Notes under the pieces: model-generated
What the model was told of the DNA's origin: nothing
Database searches by the model: none
What the model saw: the letters and a program-made list of their open reading frames with translations, nothing else
Assembly (NCBI RefSeq): GCF_022539505.1
Contig: NC_061509.1
Coordinates: forward strand, 214,727,763 to 214,791,762
DNA length: 64,000 nt
Origin: Lolium rigidum
Lineage: Eukaryota > Streptophyta > Magnoliopsida > Poales > Poaceae
Direction: 5' to 3'
Made by a program: the position numbers and the translations under genes
Shown here: positions 9,465 to 22,200 of the stretch, one piece after another
Numbering within the stretch: position 1 is the first letter of the stretch
Layout: every line of letters starts with the position of its first letter

Positions 9465-11990
9465 TCACGGAAAGATATTCAAACATGAAGCAGGATGGTG
9501 TATGATTCATTGATTTGTGGCAGCTCAATACCTGAAGTTGGTGAACACTGTGTCATACTGATACTACACTCCAGGATAAGGTCTGTTTATCCAAAATAAA
9601 CCAGGCCACAGTCTGAGATGCATTTCCTCTTCGTTTTTTATTGTCCTTCATATTCTGCTATGCCCGTGTATGGCTAGGCTAGAATTCGTACTCACCAACT
9701 CATCCACCTACCTTTTCAAGGATAGTATACTTGGTCAAAAATCAATATGGGTGTAGATGGGTTTTGGTAAGATAAACCTACATGAACTGGTTGTACCAAC
9801 CCGTTCGTGGACGCATAAATTATACCAATAAAGATTAGGTAAAATTCACACACGTCTGCAGATTAATCCTCTGATTGCTTTAGCAAGCTAGTACACACAC
9901 TCAGAGAAAAAAATCTGCAATTATGCTGATGATGACTGCACAGAATAGAAGGGTAAATTAATGGGAACAGGAAACTGTCAACAAACTGGTTTTGCTAATA
10001 TCTGATTGCACCGCTGTGACCCTCTTATATCAGTTTAATATTAGTTCGGTTTTGGAATCAGAATCAATCTCAACAACCATAGGACAGGAACGGTCCTTTG
10101 AACATACTTCAAACTTTCTCTTAAACATGCAAGCGTTCGGTCTATGCATTAGAAGAGAAGACCTGCGTTGACACCAGACAATTTTCACCATTCAACACTC
10201 CTAGTCATTCATATATATATCGTGGATCTGTTTTTTCGTTTCAATCTAATCTAGAGATTATATTGAGCACGAGAACTATAATGGTAAACATGCATGAGAT
10301 GTCTAAACCCTGCACCTTTTCCATCTCACCTCCGAAATTATCATTTTGCTAATGCAGGAGGAATGCACTAGAACATTCTATCATGAACTGTTGACATTCA
10401 TCTTCTCACCTACTTCAACCATCACCATCACAGTTAACATGGCGGGAAAGGGATATATTTAGCTAATGCGCATTTTGTATGGGCGTTGAAATTGCGAGGT
10501 GCATTCTAAATTCAGTGGACATCTTCAGAAATATCCTGTTACGTTAAGTACGTAATCCAGATGGGGTCAATATTATTTACCAAGAAGAAAGAAGAACAAA
10601 CAATTTCGTAATGGATTGACAAGGCAGCGTATCTTTCTTCCCATTGGCGTTCCTTCTGGGTAGAATTCGTATAATGTAGTGTAGAGACTAAACAGATCAC
10701 CAGTTCACCACGTGTCTACAACTCCGAATGATCGGGCGCCCCATCAGATATAGTAGATTCAGTCCCCGCCAAGGAAAAAGTATTCAGAAGAATGCACAAT
10801 GGACAAGAACATCGCACTTTAAAAGATATAATTAGAGAGGGGCTTGGGAACTTAACTGCATGATTGAGTCGCATGAGTCCTGACGCATGAGTGAGCTTCT
10901 TCTTAGAGCAACCCTAACTGAGCTTCTTAGGCACCTGTCATGGTTATGACAGTGTACGACTTGTGCCAAATTTCAAATTTGCATCTGGTGGAGATTGGAG
11001 AATCCTCTCACCAAAGCGAATAAAAAGCAAAGAAGGGACGTCCGGAAAGGAGGAAGAGCTAGCTCCTTCCTTCTCCTTGCATATGCATTTCCACACCATT
11101 GAGCAGCGAGTATTGTGACGAGTAATAGTGGACTAGTGCCAGCTGAACTCAACTGCATGAGTTCAGGTTTGCCGTTCAGCAAGATGCATCAGGACAGTGG
11201 GTCTGTGGGTGTGCCTTGACGTTGACGCACTGCGAAACGGCCAATCCGTTCAAAACTTCAAATACAACTTTGTTATGGTTGGGTTCTGGACCTGAAGCTA
11301 TTCTTCAGATGCTAGAACTCGATCGCCTTGTATCCCCGCATGTTTAATAAAGTTCCAGGTTTTACCCGCAAAAAATAAATACACTGGTGTAGTACTGCAG
11401 TCTTCAACATACATTGATCGACTGGCATTTGTTTGGTTTCAGTCGTGCCTATCAAATTGCATCTGGCGAATTAAAGAATTTCTGGAACCAAAAATATAAG
11501 AATAGGTTTCAGAGGATCGCTCGGACTTGGCAATACTCGACGAGAAATTTGACCTGTCAGTTTCGTGCTTTGACAAAATCAGCAGATCTCTCATCCAGCC
11601 ACCTACTGCAGGACATCGCCCGCCTCACTCTTTTCCAGGGAAGAGGTTTCTACTTTCTAGTGCCAAGTTGGCGCCGCTCCAGGGTTCAGTCTCCTTTGGG
11701 CGCCACCACGTTTCTTCGCAAGGAGTAATCTAAACGCATGATCCGACATGGCACGCACCTTGGAGACCGGAGACTGATGATGAGCGGCTACATTCAGTCT
11801 GCAGTTGCAACTGCAAGCACCTAGCTAGCCAGCGCGTTCGTGGAAACTTCTGGCTCGGCGGAGTCGTGAGACCGAGAAGAACCTGTATGCGCAATTGCGC
11901 ATCGCACGAGTGAGTTTGTGAGGGATAGATTACAATAGAATTGTCACTCCAGGATTTGATTATTATCCACTGGATCTCGTCCAAGTCTCG
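9465..11990. other. intergenic region upstream of the NPF gene
   Basis: About 2.5 kb with no recognised coding or transposon sequence. The last few hundred bases must include the upstream promoter of the NPF gene. No element there could be assigned with confidence. Confidence 0.4.
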
Positions 11991-11995
11991 CCTGC

Positions 11996-12003
11996 TATAT
12001 AAG
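11996..12003 (+). promoter_or_regulatory. TATA box of the NPF gene
   Basis: TATATAAG lies 144 nt upstream of the NPF start codon (12147), which would give a 5' leader of about 110 nt if transcription starts 30 nt downstream. The match to the plant TATA consensus is exact. Confidence 0.65.
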
Positions 12004-12146
12004 CCGAGCACAGCACAGCAAAGCAGCACCAGCCAAAGCCTGAGACGAGCGAAGAGTTCACAGAAGAATTTGGCTAGGCTGAGCTCAGCGGTTCCTTCGC
12101 CGACTACTTCCGCTTCCAATAATACATCACACAGATCGTCGTCGAC

Positions 12147-14432
12147 ATGGATGCCATGGAGAGAGGCGAGCGCGCGCCGCTCCTGCCAGAGGTAACGATC
12201 ATCAATTAGCTCGTCCCGTCTTCTACTTCTTCCTCCTGCTGCTACCCCCATTTCTGAATGAATTGTTTACAGTCCGGATGGAAAGATCACAATGGAATTT
12301 GCGTACATCCGTAATCTGTTAGACTAAATCTAAAATACAGAAATGAGAGAGGAGAGGAATGTGGATCACATGGTTAATTTATGCATACGTCAGCCTTGAA
12401 GTTTTTTAACTCGAGGTTAATTTACCAGGAACCTTCCTTTCCTAATCAGACAAGCATATGCCCACATCCACATCATATAATTGTGTTGTCCTATCCGCAG
12501 CTTCTGAAGACAAAAGCATTCAAATACCTGACATGGATTTTGCTTTTCTGGTTGCTAACACTTTCTGCAATCTATCTTTGTATAACAGAGTCAGGCAAAA
12601 AAGATTCAAGAGGAGAGCCTGCAAGTGCCACTCCTGAAGCATAAGAAGCGCGGCGGCAGCAAGGCACCGGCAGTAATTCTAGGTGAGATGAGCTCCACAT
12701 TCTAATTGTACATTTTTGTTGCAAAAATGTCCCTCTGATTAATTGGATACACAAGTTAATCTCAACTGGTAATCAGCAAGAACTTTTGCCAATGTGATGA
12801 GCAAGTAATAATCGGCTGAAACTCACCGGTGCAGGTTTCGAATGCCTCGAGAGCACGGCGTTCAACGGCATCTCCACGAACCTGGTAGTGTACCTGGAGA
12901 CTGTGCTCCACGGCGGCAACCTCGCCAGCGCCTCCAACGTCACGACCTGGTTCGGGACGAGCTACCTGACTCCGATCTTCGGCGCCGTCATCGCCGACAC
13001 CTTCTGGGGCAATTACAACACCATCCTCGTCTCGCTCGCTCTCTACCTTCTCGGCATGATGCTCATCACCTTCTCCGCGTTCCTGCCCACGACCACCACG
13101 GCGGCGCTGTGCGCGGTGGGCGCCTCGTGCGCCGCCACTGCCACCGCGGGCACGTGGGCGGTGAGCTCCCGGACTGTCGCGTTCGTGGGGCTGTACCTCG
13201 TAGCGATCGGGGCCGGTGGGGTGCGGTCTTCGCTGCTGCCGTTCGGCGCGGAGCAGTTCGACGACGACAACGCAGCGGATAGGGACGGGAAGGCGTCCTT
13301 CTTCAGCTGGTTCTACCTCTGCGTCTCCTTCGGCCCCATCATCTCCGGCGTGTTCCTCGTCTGGATCCAGCAGAACGTCAGCTGGGGCCTCGGCTTCGGC
13401 ATCGCCACCGCGTGCATCGCGGTCGCCTTCGCCGCCTTCGTGCTCGCCACGCCCCTGTACAAGCGCCGCATGCCCACCGGCACGCCGCTCAAGAGCCTCT
13501 GCCAGGTGCTCGCCGCCGCGTGCAGGAAGATCAGCGTCAGGGTGCCCGCAGATGCCGGCTTCCTCTACGAGGTCAGCGACAAGATCGACTCGCAGCCCAA
13601 GATCGCGCACACCAGCGAGTTCAAGTTTCTCGACAAGGCGGCCATCGTCACGGAGTCGGACATGGAGGAGAGGCCGGAGGCGGCGACCTCGTGGAAGCTC
13701 TGCACCGTGACTCAGGTGGAGGAGCTCAAGATCCTGCTGCGGCTGCTGCCCGTCTGGGTCACCAGCGTCATCGTGTCTTCGGCATACGCGCAGATGAACA
13801 CCACGTTTGTCCAGCAGGGCAGCGCCATGGACATGACCATCTTGTCGGTGTCGGTGCCGGCGGCATCCTTGGGCTCCTTCGAGGTGGTCTGCGTCATGAC
13901 CTGGGTGCTCCTCTACAACAAAGTGATCGTGCCGGCACTCAGGAGCTTCTCGTCTCGCCCCGACGGCGAGCCGTCGCACCTGCAGCGGATGGGCGCCGGG
14001 CGGCTGCTCATGGCGCTCACCATGGCGGCGGCGGCGCTCGTGGAAATGAAGCGGCTCGACGGCGCGGCGCGCGGCGAGGAGATCGGCATCGCGTGGCAGC
14101 TGCCGCAGTACTTCCTCCTGGCCGGCGGGGAGGTGTTCTGCTACATCGCGCAGCTCGAGTTCTTCTTCGGCGAGGCGCCCGACACCATGAAAAGCATGTG
14201 CACGTCGCTCGCGCTGCTCACCGTCGCGCTCGGGAGCTACATGAGCTCCTTCATCTACGCCGTCGTGGAGGTCTTCACGGCAACCAAGGGAAGGCCCGGG
14301 TGGATATCCGACGATCTCAACCAGGGCCACCTCGACTATTTCTTCTGGGCAATGGCGGCAATGTGCACGCTCAATTTCGTCGTGTACAGCGCCGTCGTCA
14401 AGAACTACAAGCTCAAGATGGTCATCTCGTGA
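12147..14432 (+). CDS. NPF (NRT1/PTR) family proton-coupled transporter
   Basis: Three exons (12147-12191, 12589-12682, 12835-14432) join in frame at GT-AG sites to give 578 aa, the usual length for NPF proteins. NPF members are plasma- or vacuolar-membrane carriers of nitrate, peptides, hormones or secondary metabolites, with about 12 helices. The protein shows the TM1 region ending in NGISTNLVVYLE, the family pattern NVTTWFGTSYLTPIFGAVIA, and the PTR signature FFSWFYLCVSFGPIISG near residue 165. A long hydrophilic central loop and a C-terminal helix set follow. Exon 3 carries nearly all of it. The TM1 E-x-x-E-R/K motif reads E49-C-L-E52-S53, so the basic residue is replaced by serine. My impression is that the sequence is closest to the NPF8/NPF5 side of the family, but the substrate cannot be read from the sequence. 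A TATA box lies 144 nt upstream. Confidence 0.9.
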
Positions 14433-14593
14433 TCGCTCGCTGCTTAGCTCAGGGTTTCAAAATTTGTTTACATTGCTGTACATATCGGTAGCTAGTAGAC
14501 TGGTACATATCTGCATATTTGTAGGAAGAAAATATAACATATACGAGTTTTTTCTTTGAAGAAAGTTTTTACCCCGATCTCCATTAATAGATA

Positions 14594-14640
14594 CTCCCTC
14601 CGTCCCAAAATATAAGGCGTCTAACAGATGTTCTGACGGC
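14594..14640. repeat. Stowaway MITE terminus (fragment)
   Basis: CTCCCTCCGTCCCAAAATA, preceded by TA (14592-14593), is the classic Stowaway terminal repeat. The matching right end is not visible, so this is a truncated copy in the 3' flank of the NPF gene. Confidence 0.6.
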
Positions 14641-15100
14641 AAAAACCACTAGAAACAGAGTTTAAAAGGAAAATATGATGAGCATCCTACGCTAGTACAG
14701 ATTGGGCGGTCATACACGGCTGAAATGGCCAGTCGCGAACGATAAATCTACCCGTCACCATGCAAGGGTGTGCGATCTGGTGAAACAACGAACACGATTT
14801 TCAGAGTAGTGTGCGATTAGCCTGCAGTGCGCAAACGGCAAAACACGAAAATCCATGTGTGGATGGTGGCATTTCGCCGATGGTTTTTTTCCCAAACGAT
14901 CCCAAGGATCAGATTTCATTACCCAGGGATAACGAAAACAGCGTGTATCATGCCATATACTGACAAGTTAGGGGGTAAAACAACTGGAAAAGAAACTACA
15001 GCTAACTTTTTACAAACCGCCGCCTAATGCTAGCGAACAAAACACAGGAGAAGTTTTTAGACAACCTCAACAGCCAACGGACATCATAGAAAGAAGATCA
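14641..15100. other. intergenic, nothing recognised
   Basis: Downstream of the NPF gene. No coding or repeat signature recognised. Confidence 0.35.
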
Positions 15101-15144
15101 AACAACTTTTCCTTTGGCAAGGCAAACCCAGCAAATCAACATGG

Positions 15145-15560
15145 TCAGGCATTGTCATCTTGGCCTTCCACCTCCATGTCATCTTCCTCATCAATGGAGT
15201 CGCTTGCATCTCTGATCTGGAGAGGTCTTTGCATCTGTCCAGGTCCATCTCGAGCTCTCCCAGCAGCGTTTGAAGCAGTGGCTAATTTCAGCAATCCATC
15301 AGCACCCGTCCGCCGATCCTCAGCATCTTTTTCGTTGTGTAACCCTGCTCAATATTTCATAAAAACAGTAGAATAATTTATTAGTTCTACCGGATTTTTG
15401 ATCAACTTATGTTCAAAACAAGATTGATTCCTGAGCTTCCAAATCGCCCAACTTATGTACAAACTTAGCACAGTTTGCACTCAACTTTGAGCATCCGGAT
15501 TAATCTTTAATCCGGTACACAAATACCTTGTCATGGCATATTTGCCAAAGTCTTGGCCTA
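15145..15560 (-). pseudogene. LINE ORF2 C-terminal remnant
   Basis: On the minus strand the sequence reads SWAIWKLRNQSCFEHK, then NPVELINYSTVFMKY, a TGA stop where LINE proteins usually have Trp, and then AGLHNEKDAEDRRTGADG. It ends in an acidic tail with a stop at 15145-15147. The WAIWK-RN and YWAGL blocks are typical of the extreme C-terminus of plant LINE ORF2. The last 66 codons are open and end in a run of Asp/Glu, which at first suggests a host exon; the continuity upstream shows otherwise. Confidence 0.65.
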
Positions 15561-16435
15561 CCGGGGGCCATCCCCCCGACATGACCCCTAACCCTAAGGT
15601 TCTTAGTTCTTCTATTTATCTATTTCTTCAGCACCTTCTTTCTCTCATTTGTTGAATGACATCATCTCATGGCATTAGTAGCTCCTTCAATGATACTAAC
15701 TGTTAAAAAAATGGAAAACCATGTGATACTTATTTTGTAATATGGTAAGTAAAACTTTAATTCTGACGCAATGCATTCTTTATTCGAAAATTTATTATCT
15801 TATATTTATACGTATAAATTTATTTATTTATTTTTAGTGGTGTTTTTGTTTTATGAAAATAATATTTGTATTCACGCACATGTAGTGTGGCATCAATTTC
15901 CCTATTATTTACACATAGATCATAACCCTATGTAAAAAGGTTTGCTACTAGATCCCAATGGTAAATGTGTTGATGTGAAGTACATCTCTGTTGACTGGCT
16001 GAATAATGCATCCATCTCTAGGCCTTCGGTCTCATGGAAAAGCAGTAACCTATTCAGGGCTTCAGCATTCTAGTGACTAAGCCACATAGGAAGATCAAAA
16101 CTTCCTGGTTAGTTATATAATCATATTTTGATTTTCTATAGTGCAACATTAATCGGTACACTATGATAAAAACTGGAACATACAAGCAACATACGCCCAT
16201 GTAAGAGCCCGTTATAGCTAAACAACAAAATAGTGTTTCCGCTAGGTCCAAATCAAAATTAGCGGCCCTATGTTGTATTCCTCTTATGGCAAATATTCCT
16301 TATAGGGTTTTCCAAGAATATGAGTATGTATTTTATGTCAATTTTTTATTTTTCTTTTTTAATTTCTTTCTATTTTTCTTTTCCTTTTTAGGCCTTAAGA
16401 AAATATTGACATGTGATGTTGAATGAAATATTTGA
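15561..16435. other. intergenic, nothing recognised
   Basis: AT-rich flank between a LINE remnant and the copia 3' LTR. No gene or terminal repeat recognised. Confidence 0.35.
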
Positions 16436-18214
16436 TGTAGGATAACGTTGCATAGAAAACAAAAATTTTCCTACCGCGAACACGCAATCCAAGCCAAGAT
16501 GCAATCTAGAAGACGGTAGCAACGAGGGGGTATCGAGTCTCACCCTTGAAGAGATTCCAAAGCCTACAAGATGAGGCTCTTGTTGCTGCGGTAGACGTTC
16601 ACTTGCCGCTTGCAAAAGCGCGTAGAAGATCTTGATCACGATCGGTTCCGGCGCCACGAACGGGCAGCACCTCCGTACTCGGTCACACGTTCGGTTGTTG
16701 ATGAAGACGACGTCCACCTCCCGTTCCGGCGGGCAGCGGAAGTAGTAGCTCCTCTTGAATCCGACAGCACGACGGCGTGGTGTCGGTGGCGGTGGAGAAC
16801 TCCGGCGGAGCTTCGCTAAAGCACGCGGGAGCTATGGAGGAGAGGGGGGCGGCTAGGGTTTGGGAGGGGGTGGCCGGCCACTCAAAGGGGGCGGCCAGGT
16901 TGTGGTCTTGGGGTGGCCGGCCCCCTCCCTTGGCCCCTCATTATATAGGTGGATCCCCAAGAGTTGGTCTCCAAGTCTCCGAATAAGACCCGAACCAAAA
17001 CCTTCCAAAAGAGGGGAAACCTAGCCAAGCTAGGACTCCCACCAAAGGTGGGAGTTCTACCTCCCATATGGGGGTGGCCGGCCCCTAAGGGGAGTCCACT
17101 TGGGACTCCTCCCCCACTAGGGTTGGCCGGCCATGGAGGTGGAGTCCCATGTGGACTCCACCTTCCTTGGTGGTTTCTTCCGGACTTTTCTAGAACCTTC
17201 TAGAACCTTCCATAGAACCTTCCGCGACATTTTAATTCACATAAAATGACATCCTATATATGAATCTTATTCTCCGGACCATTCCGAACTCCTCGTGATG
17301 TCCGGGATCTCATCCGGGACTCCGAACAAATATTCGAACTCCATTCCATATTCAAGTACTACCATTTCAACATCCAACTTTAAGTGTGTCACCCTACGGT
17401 TCGTGAACTATGCGGACATGGTTGAGTACTCACTCCGACCAATAACCAATAGCGGGATCCGGAGATCCATAATGGCTCCCACATATTCAACGATGACTTT
17501 AGTGATCGAATGAACCATTCACATACAATACCAATTCCCTTTGTCTCGCGATATTTTACTTGTCCGAGGTTTGATCTTCGGTATCACTCTATACCTTGTT
17601 CAACCTCGTCTCCGACAAGTACTCTTTACTCGTACCGTGGTATATGGTCTCTTATGAACTTATTCATATGCTTGCAAGACATTAGACGACATTCCACCGA
17701 GAGGGCCCGGAGTATATCTATCCGTCATCGGGATGGACAAATCCCACTCGTTGATCCATATGCCTCAACTCATACTTTCCGGATACTTAATCCCACCTTT
17801 ATAACCACCCATTTACGCAGTGGCGTTTGGTGTAATCAAAGTACCTTTCCGGTATAAGTGATTTACATGATCTCATGGTCATAAGGACTAGGTAACTATG
17901 TATCGAAAGCTTATAGCAAATAACTTAATGACGAGATCTTATGCTACGCTTAATATGGGTGTATCCATTACATCATTCATATAATGATATAACCTTGTTA
18001 TTAATAACATCCAATGTTCATGATTATGAAACTAATCATCCATTAATCAACAAGCTAGTTAAGAGGCATACTAGGGACTCTTTGTTGTTTACATATCACA
18101 CATGTATCAATGTTTCGGTTAATACAATTATAGCATGGTATATAAACATTTATCATAAACATAAAGATATATAATAACCACTTTTATTATTGCCTCTTGG
18201 GCATATCTCCAACA
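16436..18214 (-). repeat. 3' LTR of the copia element
   Basis: 1779 bp, bounded by TG and CA. By eye it differs from the other LTR at about 23 places, roughly a third of them single-base indels. It includes a GC-rich stretch with repeated GGCCGGCC blocks and a TATTATATAG-type promoter sequence in the plus-strand reading. Confidence 0.92.
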
Positions 18215-18230
18215 GATCTCCCACTTGCAC
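18215..18230 (-). other. polypurine tract of the copia element
   Basis: On the minus strand, TGCAAGTGGGAGATC lies immediately before the 3' LTR. This is the position and purine richness expected for the plus-strand primer of reverse transcription. Confidence 0.65.
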
Positions 18231-18248
18231 TAGAGTCAATAATCTAGA

Positions 18249-19660
18249 TTACATTGTAAGGAACCTAACACCCATGGCATTCCGGTGTTGGTCATGCTTT
18301 GCCCTAGGGAGAGCTTTAGTCAACGGATCCGCTACATTCGGATCGGTGTGTACTTTGCAAATCTTTACTTCTCCATCTTCGATGTACTCGCGAATCGAGT
18401 GGTAACGCAGCTTGATATGCTTCAGCCTCTTGTGTGACCTTGGTTCTTGTGCATTGGCGATGGCACCCATGTTGTCACGAGTATATGACTAGTGGGTCCA
18501 ATGCACTAGGAACCACACCGAGCTCTACAATGAACCTCTTCATCCATACCGCTTCGATGAAGCCTCCGAAGCCGCTATGTACTCCGGTTCGTTGAAGACT
18601 TCGCCACCGTGCACCGCTTCGAGCTTGCCCGACTATCTGCAGGCACCATTCAATATAAACACGTACCCAGATTGTGACTTAGAGTCATCAGGATCAGTGT
18701 TCCAACTTGCATCGGTGTAACTTGTTACAACGAGCTCTTGGTCACCTCCATAACAAAGAAACATATCCTTAGTTCTTTTCAAGTACTTCACGATATTCTT
18801 GACCGCTGTCCAGTGCTCCATTCCTGGATCACTTTGATATCTCGCTAGTCAAACTAACGGCATGCGCTATATCCGGTCTTGTACATAGCATGGCATACAT
18901 AATAGAGCCTATCTGCCGAAGCATAGGGGATCCGATTCATCCTTTCTCTTTCTTCTGCCGTAGCCGGTCCTTGAGTCTTACTCAAGACCTTGCCTCGGTA
19001 ACATAGGTAAAAACCCTTTCTTACTTTCGTCCATTTTAAACTTCTTTAGAATCTTGTCCAGGTATGTACTCGTGATAGCCCTATTAGGCGTCTTGATCTA
19101 TCTCTATAAATCTTGATGCCTAATATATACGATGCTTCACCAAGGTCTTTCATTGAAAAATTGTTATTCAAATAACCTTTTACACTCGCTTAATAGTTAT
19201 ATATCATTCCCAATCAATAATATGTCATCTACATATAATATCGGGAATGCTACGGAGCTCCCACTCACTTTCTTGTAAATACAGGCCTCTCCATGACACT
19301 CTGTATAAACCCGAAGTCTTTGATCACCTTATCAAAGCGTCGGTTCCAACTTCTTGATGCTTGCTTCGGTCCATAGATTGAACGCTGAAGTTTGCATACT
19401 TTGTCGGCATTTTTAGGATCGACAAAACCTTTGGGTTGTACCATATACAACTCTTCCTCAATGTCTCCATTAAGGAACGCCGTTTTGGCATCCATCTGCC
19501 AAATCTCATAATCGAAAAATGCAGCTATTGCTAACAAAATCCTCACAGATTTTAGCTTCGCTACCGGTGAGAAAGTCTCATCGTAGTCAACACCTTGAAT
19601 TTGTCGGAAACCCTTTGCGACAAGTCGAGCTTTATAGACAGTAATATTACCATCGAGCAT
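18249..19660 (-). pseudogene. copia reverse transcriptase and RNase H, frameshifted
   Basis: Minus-strand pieces follow on from the gag-integrase frame. At 19660-19265 is the start of reverse transcriptase (ARLVAKGFRQ, DYDETFSPVAK, MDAKTAFLNGD). A YVDD catalytic motif lies near 19220, in a different frame. RNase H blocks lie at 18821-18633 (VTSYTDASWNTD) and 18470-18249 (KHIKLRYHSIREYI, HTDPNVADPLTK). At least four frame changes or stops separate these parts, so no functional polymerase can be made from this copy. Confidence 0.85.
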
Positions 19661-19683
19661 CTGTTTTTCTCTTGAAGATCCAT

Positions 19684-22200
19684 TTATTCTCGACGAGCCT
19701 TTCGGCTATCGGGTAAGTCTACCAAAGTCCATACTTTGTTATCATACATGGATCCCATTTCGGATTTCATGGCTTCTTGCCATTTGTTGGAATCTGGGCT
19801 CATCATCGCTTCTTCATACGTCGCAGGGTCCTCATCATTGTTATCTACAATCATGACATTTAGACAAGGATCATACCAATCAGGAGTGGCACGTTCCCTT
19901 GTCGATCTGCGAGGTTCAGTAATTTCCTCGTTCGAAGTTTCATGATCATTATCATTAGCTTCCTCCGTTGCCGGGGTAGGCGGTACACGTACAACTTCCG
20001 GTACTGCGCTACTCTGATCAACGAGTATAGATTCATTAATCTCATCGAGTTCTACTTTTCTTCCAGTCACTTCTTTAGTGAGAAATTCTTTCTCAAGAAA
20101 GGTTCCGTTCTTAGCAACAAAGATTTTGCCTTCGGATCCGTGATAGAAAGTGTACCCTATAGTTTCCTTAGGGTATCCTATGAAGACGCATTTTTCCGCT
20201 TTGGGTTCTAGCTTGTCCGGTTGTAACTTTTTTACATAGGCTTCGCAACCCCAAACTTTAAGGAACGACAGCTTAGGTTTCTTCTTAAACCATAATTCAT
20301 ACGGTGTCGTTTCCATGGATTTTGATGGTGCTCTATTTAAAGTGAATGCGGCTGTCTCTAATGCATAACTCCAAAATGATAACGGCAAATCAGTAAGAGA
20401 CATCATAGAACGAACCATATCTAAGAGAGTTCGATTACGACGTTCGGACACACCGTTACGTTGTGGTGTTCCCGGCGGTGTCAATTGTGAAAGTATTCCG
20501 CATTTCTTTAAATGCATGCCAAACTCATAACTCAGATATTCACCTCCACGATCAGATCGTAGAAATTTGATCTTCTTGTTACGTTGATTTTCTACTTCAC
20601 TTTGAAATTCCTTAAACTTCTCGAAAGTTTCGGATTTATGTTTCATGAAGGTTAGAACATAACGATAACCACCGCGCGATGCTACACTCATTGGTTCGCA
20701 CACATCGGTATGTATGATTTCCAATAAGTCAGTAGCTCGCTCCATCATACCAGAAAATGGAGTCTTAGTCATTTTTCCCATTAGACATGCTTCGCATCTA
20801 TCAAGTGACTCAAAGTCAAGTGATTCAAGTAATCCATCAGTATGGAGTTTCTTCATGCGTTTCACTCCAATATGACCAAGACGACACTGCCACATATAAG
20901 TAGAATTATCATTCAATTTAATTCGCTTAGCATCAATGTTATGTATATGCGTATCACTACTATCGAGATCTAATAGAAATAAGCCATTCTTTTGTGGTGC
21001 TCGACCATAAAAGATATTATTCATAAAAATAGAACAACCATTATTCTCAAACTTGAATGAATAACCGTCTTGCATTAAACAAGATCCAGATATAATGTTC
21101 ATGCTTAACGCAGGTACATAATAACAATTATTTAGGCTTAAAACTAATCCCGAAGGTAGATGTAGAGGAAGTGTGCCGACTGCGATCACATTGACCTTGG
21201 ATCCGTTTCCAACGCGCATCGTCACTTCATCCTTCGGTAGTTGTCGTTTATTCTTTAGTTCCTGTTTCGAGTTACAAATATGAGCAACCGAACCAGTATC
21301 AAATACCCAGGTACTAGAACGAGAACTAGTGAGATAAACATCTATAACATGTATATCAGATATACCTTCTTTCTTTTTCTTGACAAGGCCGCTCTTCAGA
21401 TCCGCTAAATACTTGGAGCAATTACGCTTCCAGTGTCCCTTCTCTTTGCAGTAATAGCACTCAGCATCAGTCTTAGGGCCGTTCTTAGGTTTCATAGGAG
21501 GCGTGGTAGCTTTCTTGCCACCCTTCTTGAATTTTCCCTTAGACTTGCCCTGTTTCTTGAAACTGGTGGTCTTGTTGACCATCAACACTTGGTGTTCTTT
21601 CTTGATCTCAATCTCAGCAGCTTTTAGCATGCCAAAGAGTTCAGGTAACTCCTTGTTCATGTTCTGCATATTGTAGTTCATCACAAAGTTCTTGTAACTT
21701 GGTGGCGGTGATTGAAGGACACGATTAATCCCCAGTCCGTTAGGAATCACTATTCCCAAGTCACCGAGTTTCTTCGCATGCCCGGTCATGGCGAGCATGT
21801 GCTCACTAATGGAGCTGCCTTCTTCCATCATACAGCTGAAGAAATGTTTCGATGCTTCATAGCATTCCACGGCCGCATGAGTCTCAAAAATAGCTTTCAG
21901 CTCATTCATCAACTCATGAGGATCGTGGTGCTCAAAACGTTTTTGAAGATCGGATTCCAGACTACACAGGATGGCACACTGAACTTGAGAATACCGAGTT
22001 TTCCGAGTCTCGTAAACAGCTTTTACTTCATCGGTTTCAGTTTCTGCAGGAGGGTCACCTAGCGGTGCATCAAGCACATATTGCAGATTTCCGCCAGAGA
22101 GGAAGATCCTCACATGACGGAACCGATCGGTGAAGTTGCTACCGTTGCTCTTAAGCTTTTCTTTCTCTAGGAACTGGTTAAAATTGATTGGGGACGCCAT
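19684..22200 (-). pseudogene. copia gag-protease-integrase frame
   Basis: An open frame of 838 codons starts at the MASPINF methionine (22200), the usual gag start for this group. Gag carries a CCHC knuckle (CYYCKEKGHWKRNC). Protease has the catalytic DTGS. Integrase has the HHCC finger (HIG ... CEACLMGK) and the first two catalytic Asp in HTDVCEP and SDRGGEY. Between YRYVLTF and MKHKSETF about a dozen residues of the integrase core that family members have are missing. The frame closes at 19684, before reverse transcriptase. Gag might still be made, but the element as a whole is defective. Confidence 0.88.

Noticed and set aside
12762..14330. Open frame of 522 codons on the minus strand opposite the NPF gene.
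   Set aside because: It is the antisense shadow of a GC-rich exon; the plus strand carries a full transporter with conserved motifs.
15145..15344. Possible last exon of a host gene on the minus strand, with an acceptor-like GAGCAG and an acidic tail.
   Set aside because: The frame continues upstream, past one TGA, into WAIWK-RN and other LINE C-terminal blocks, so it is a LINE remnant and not a spliced exon.
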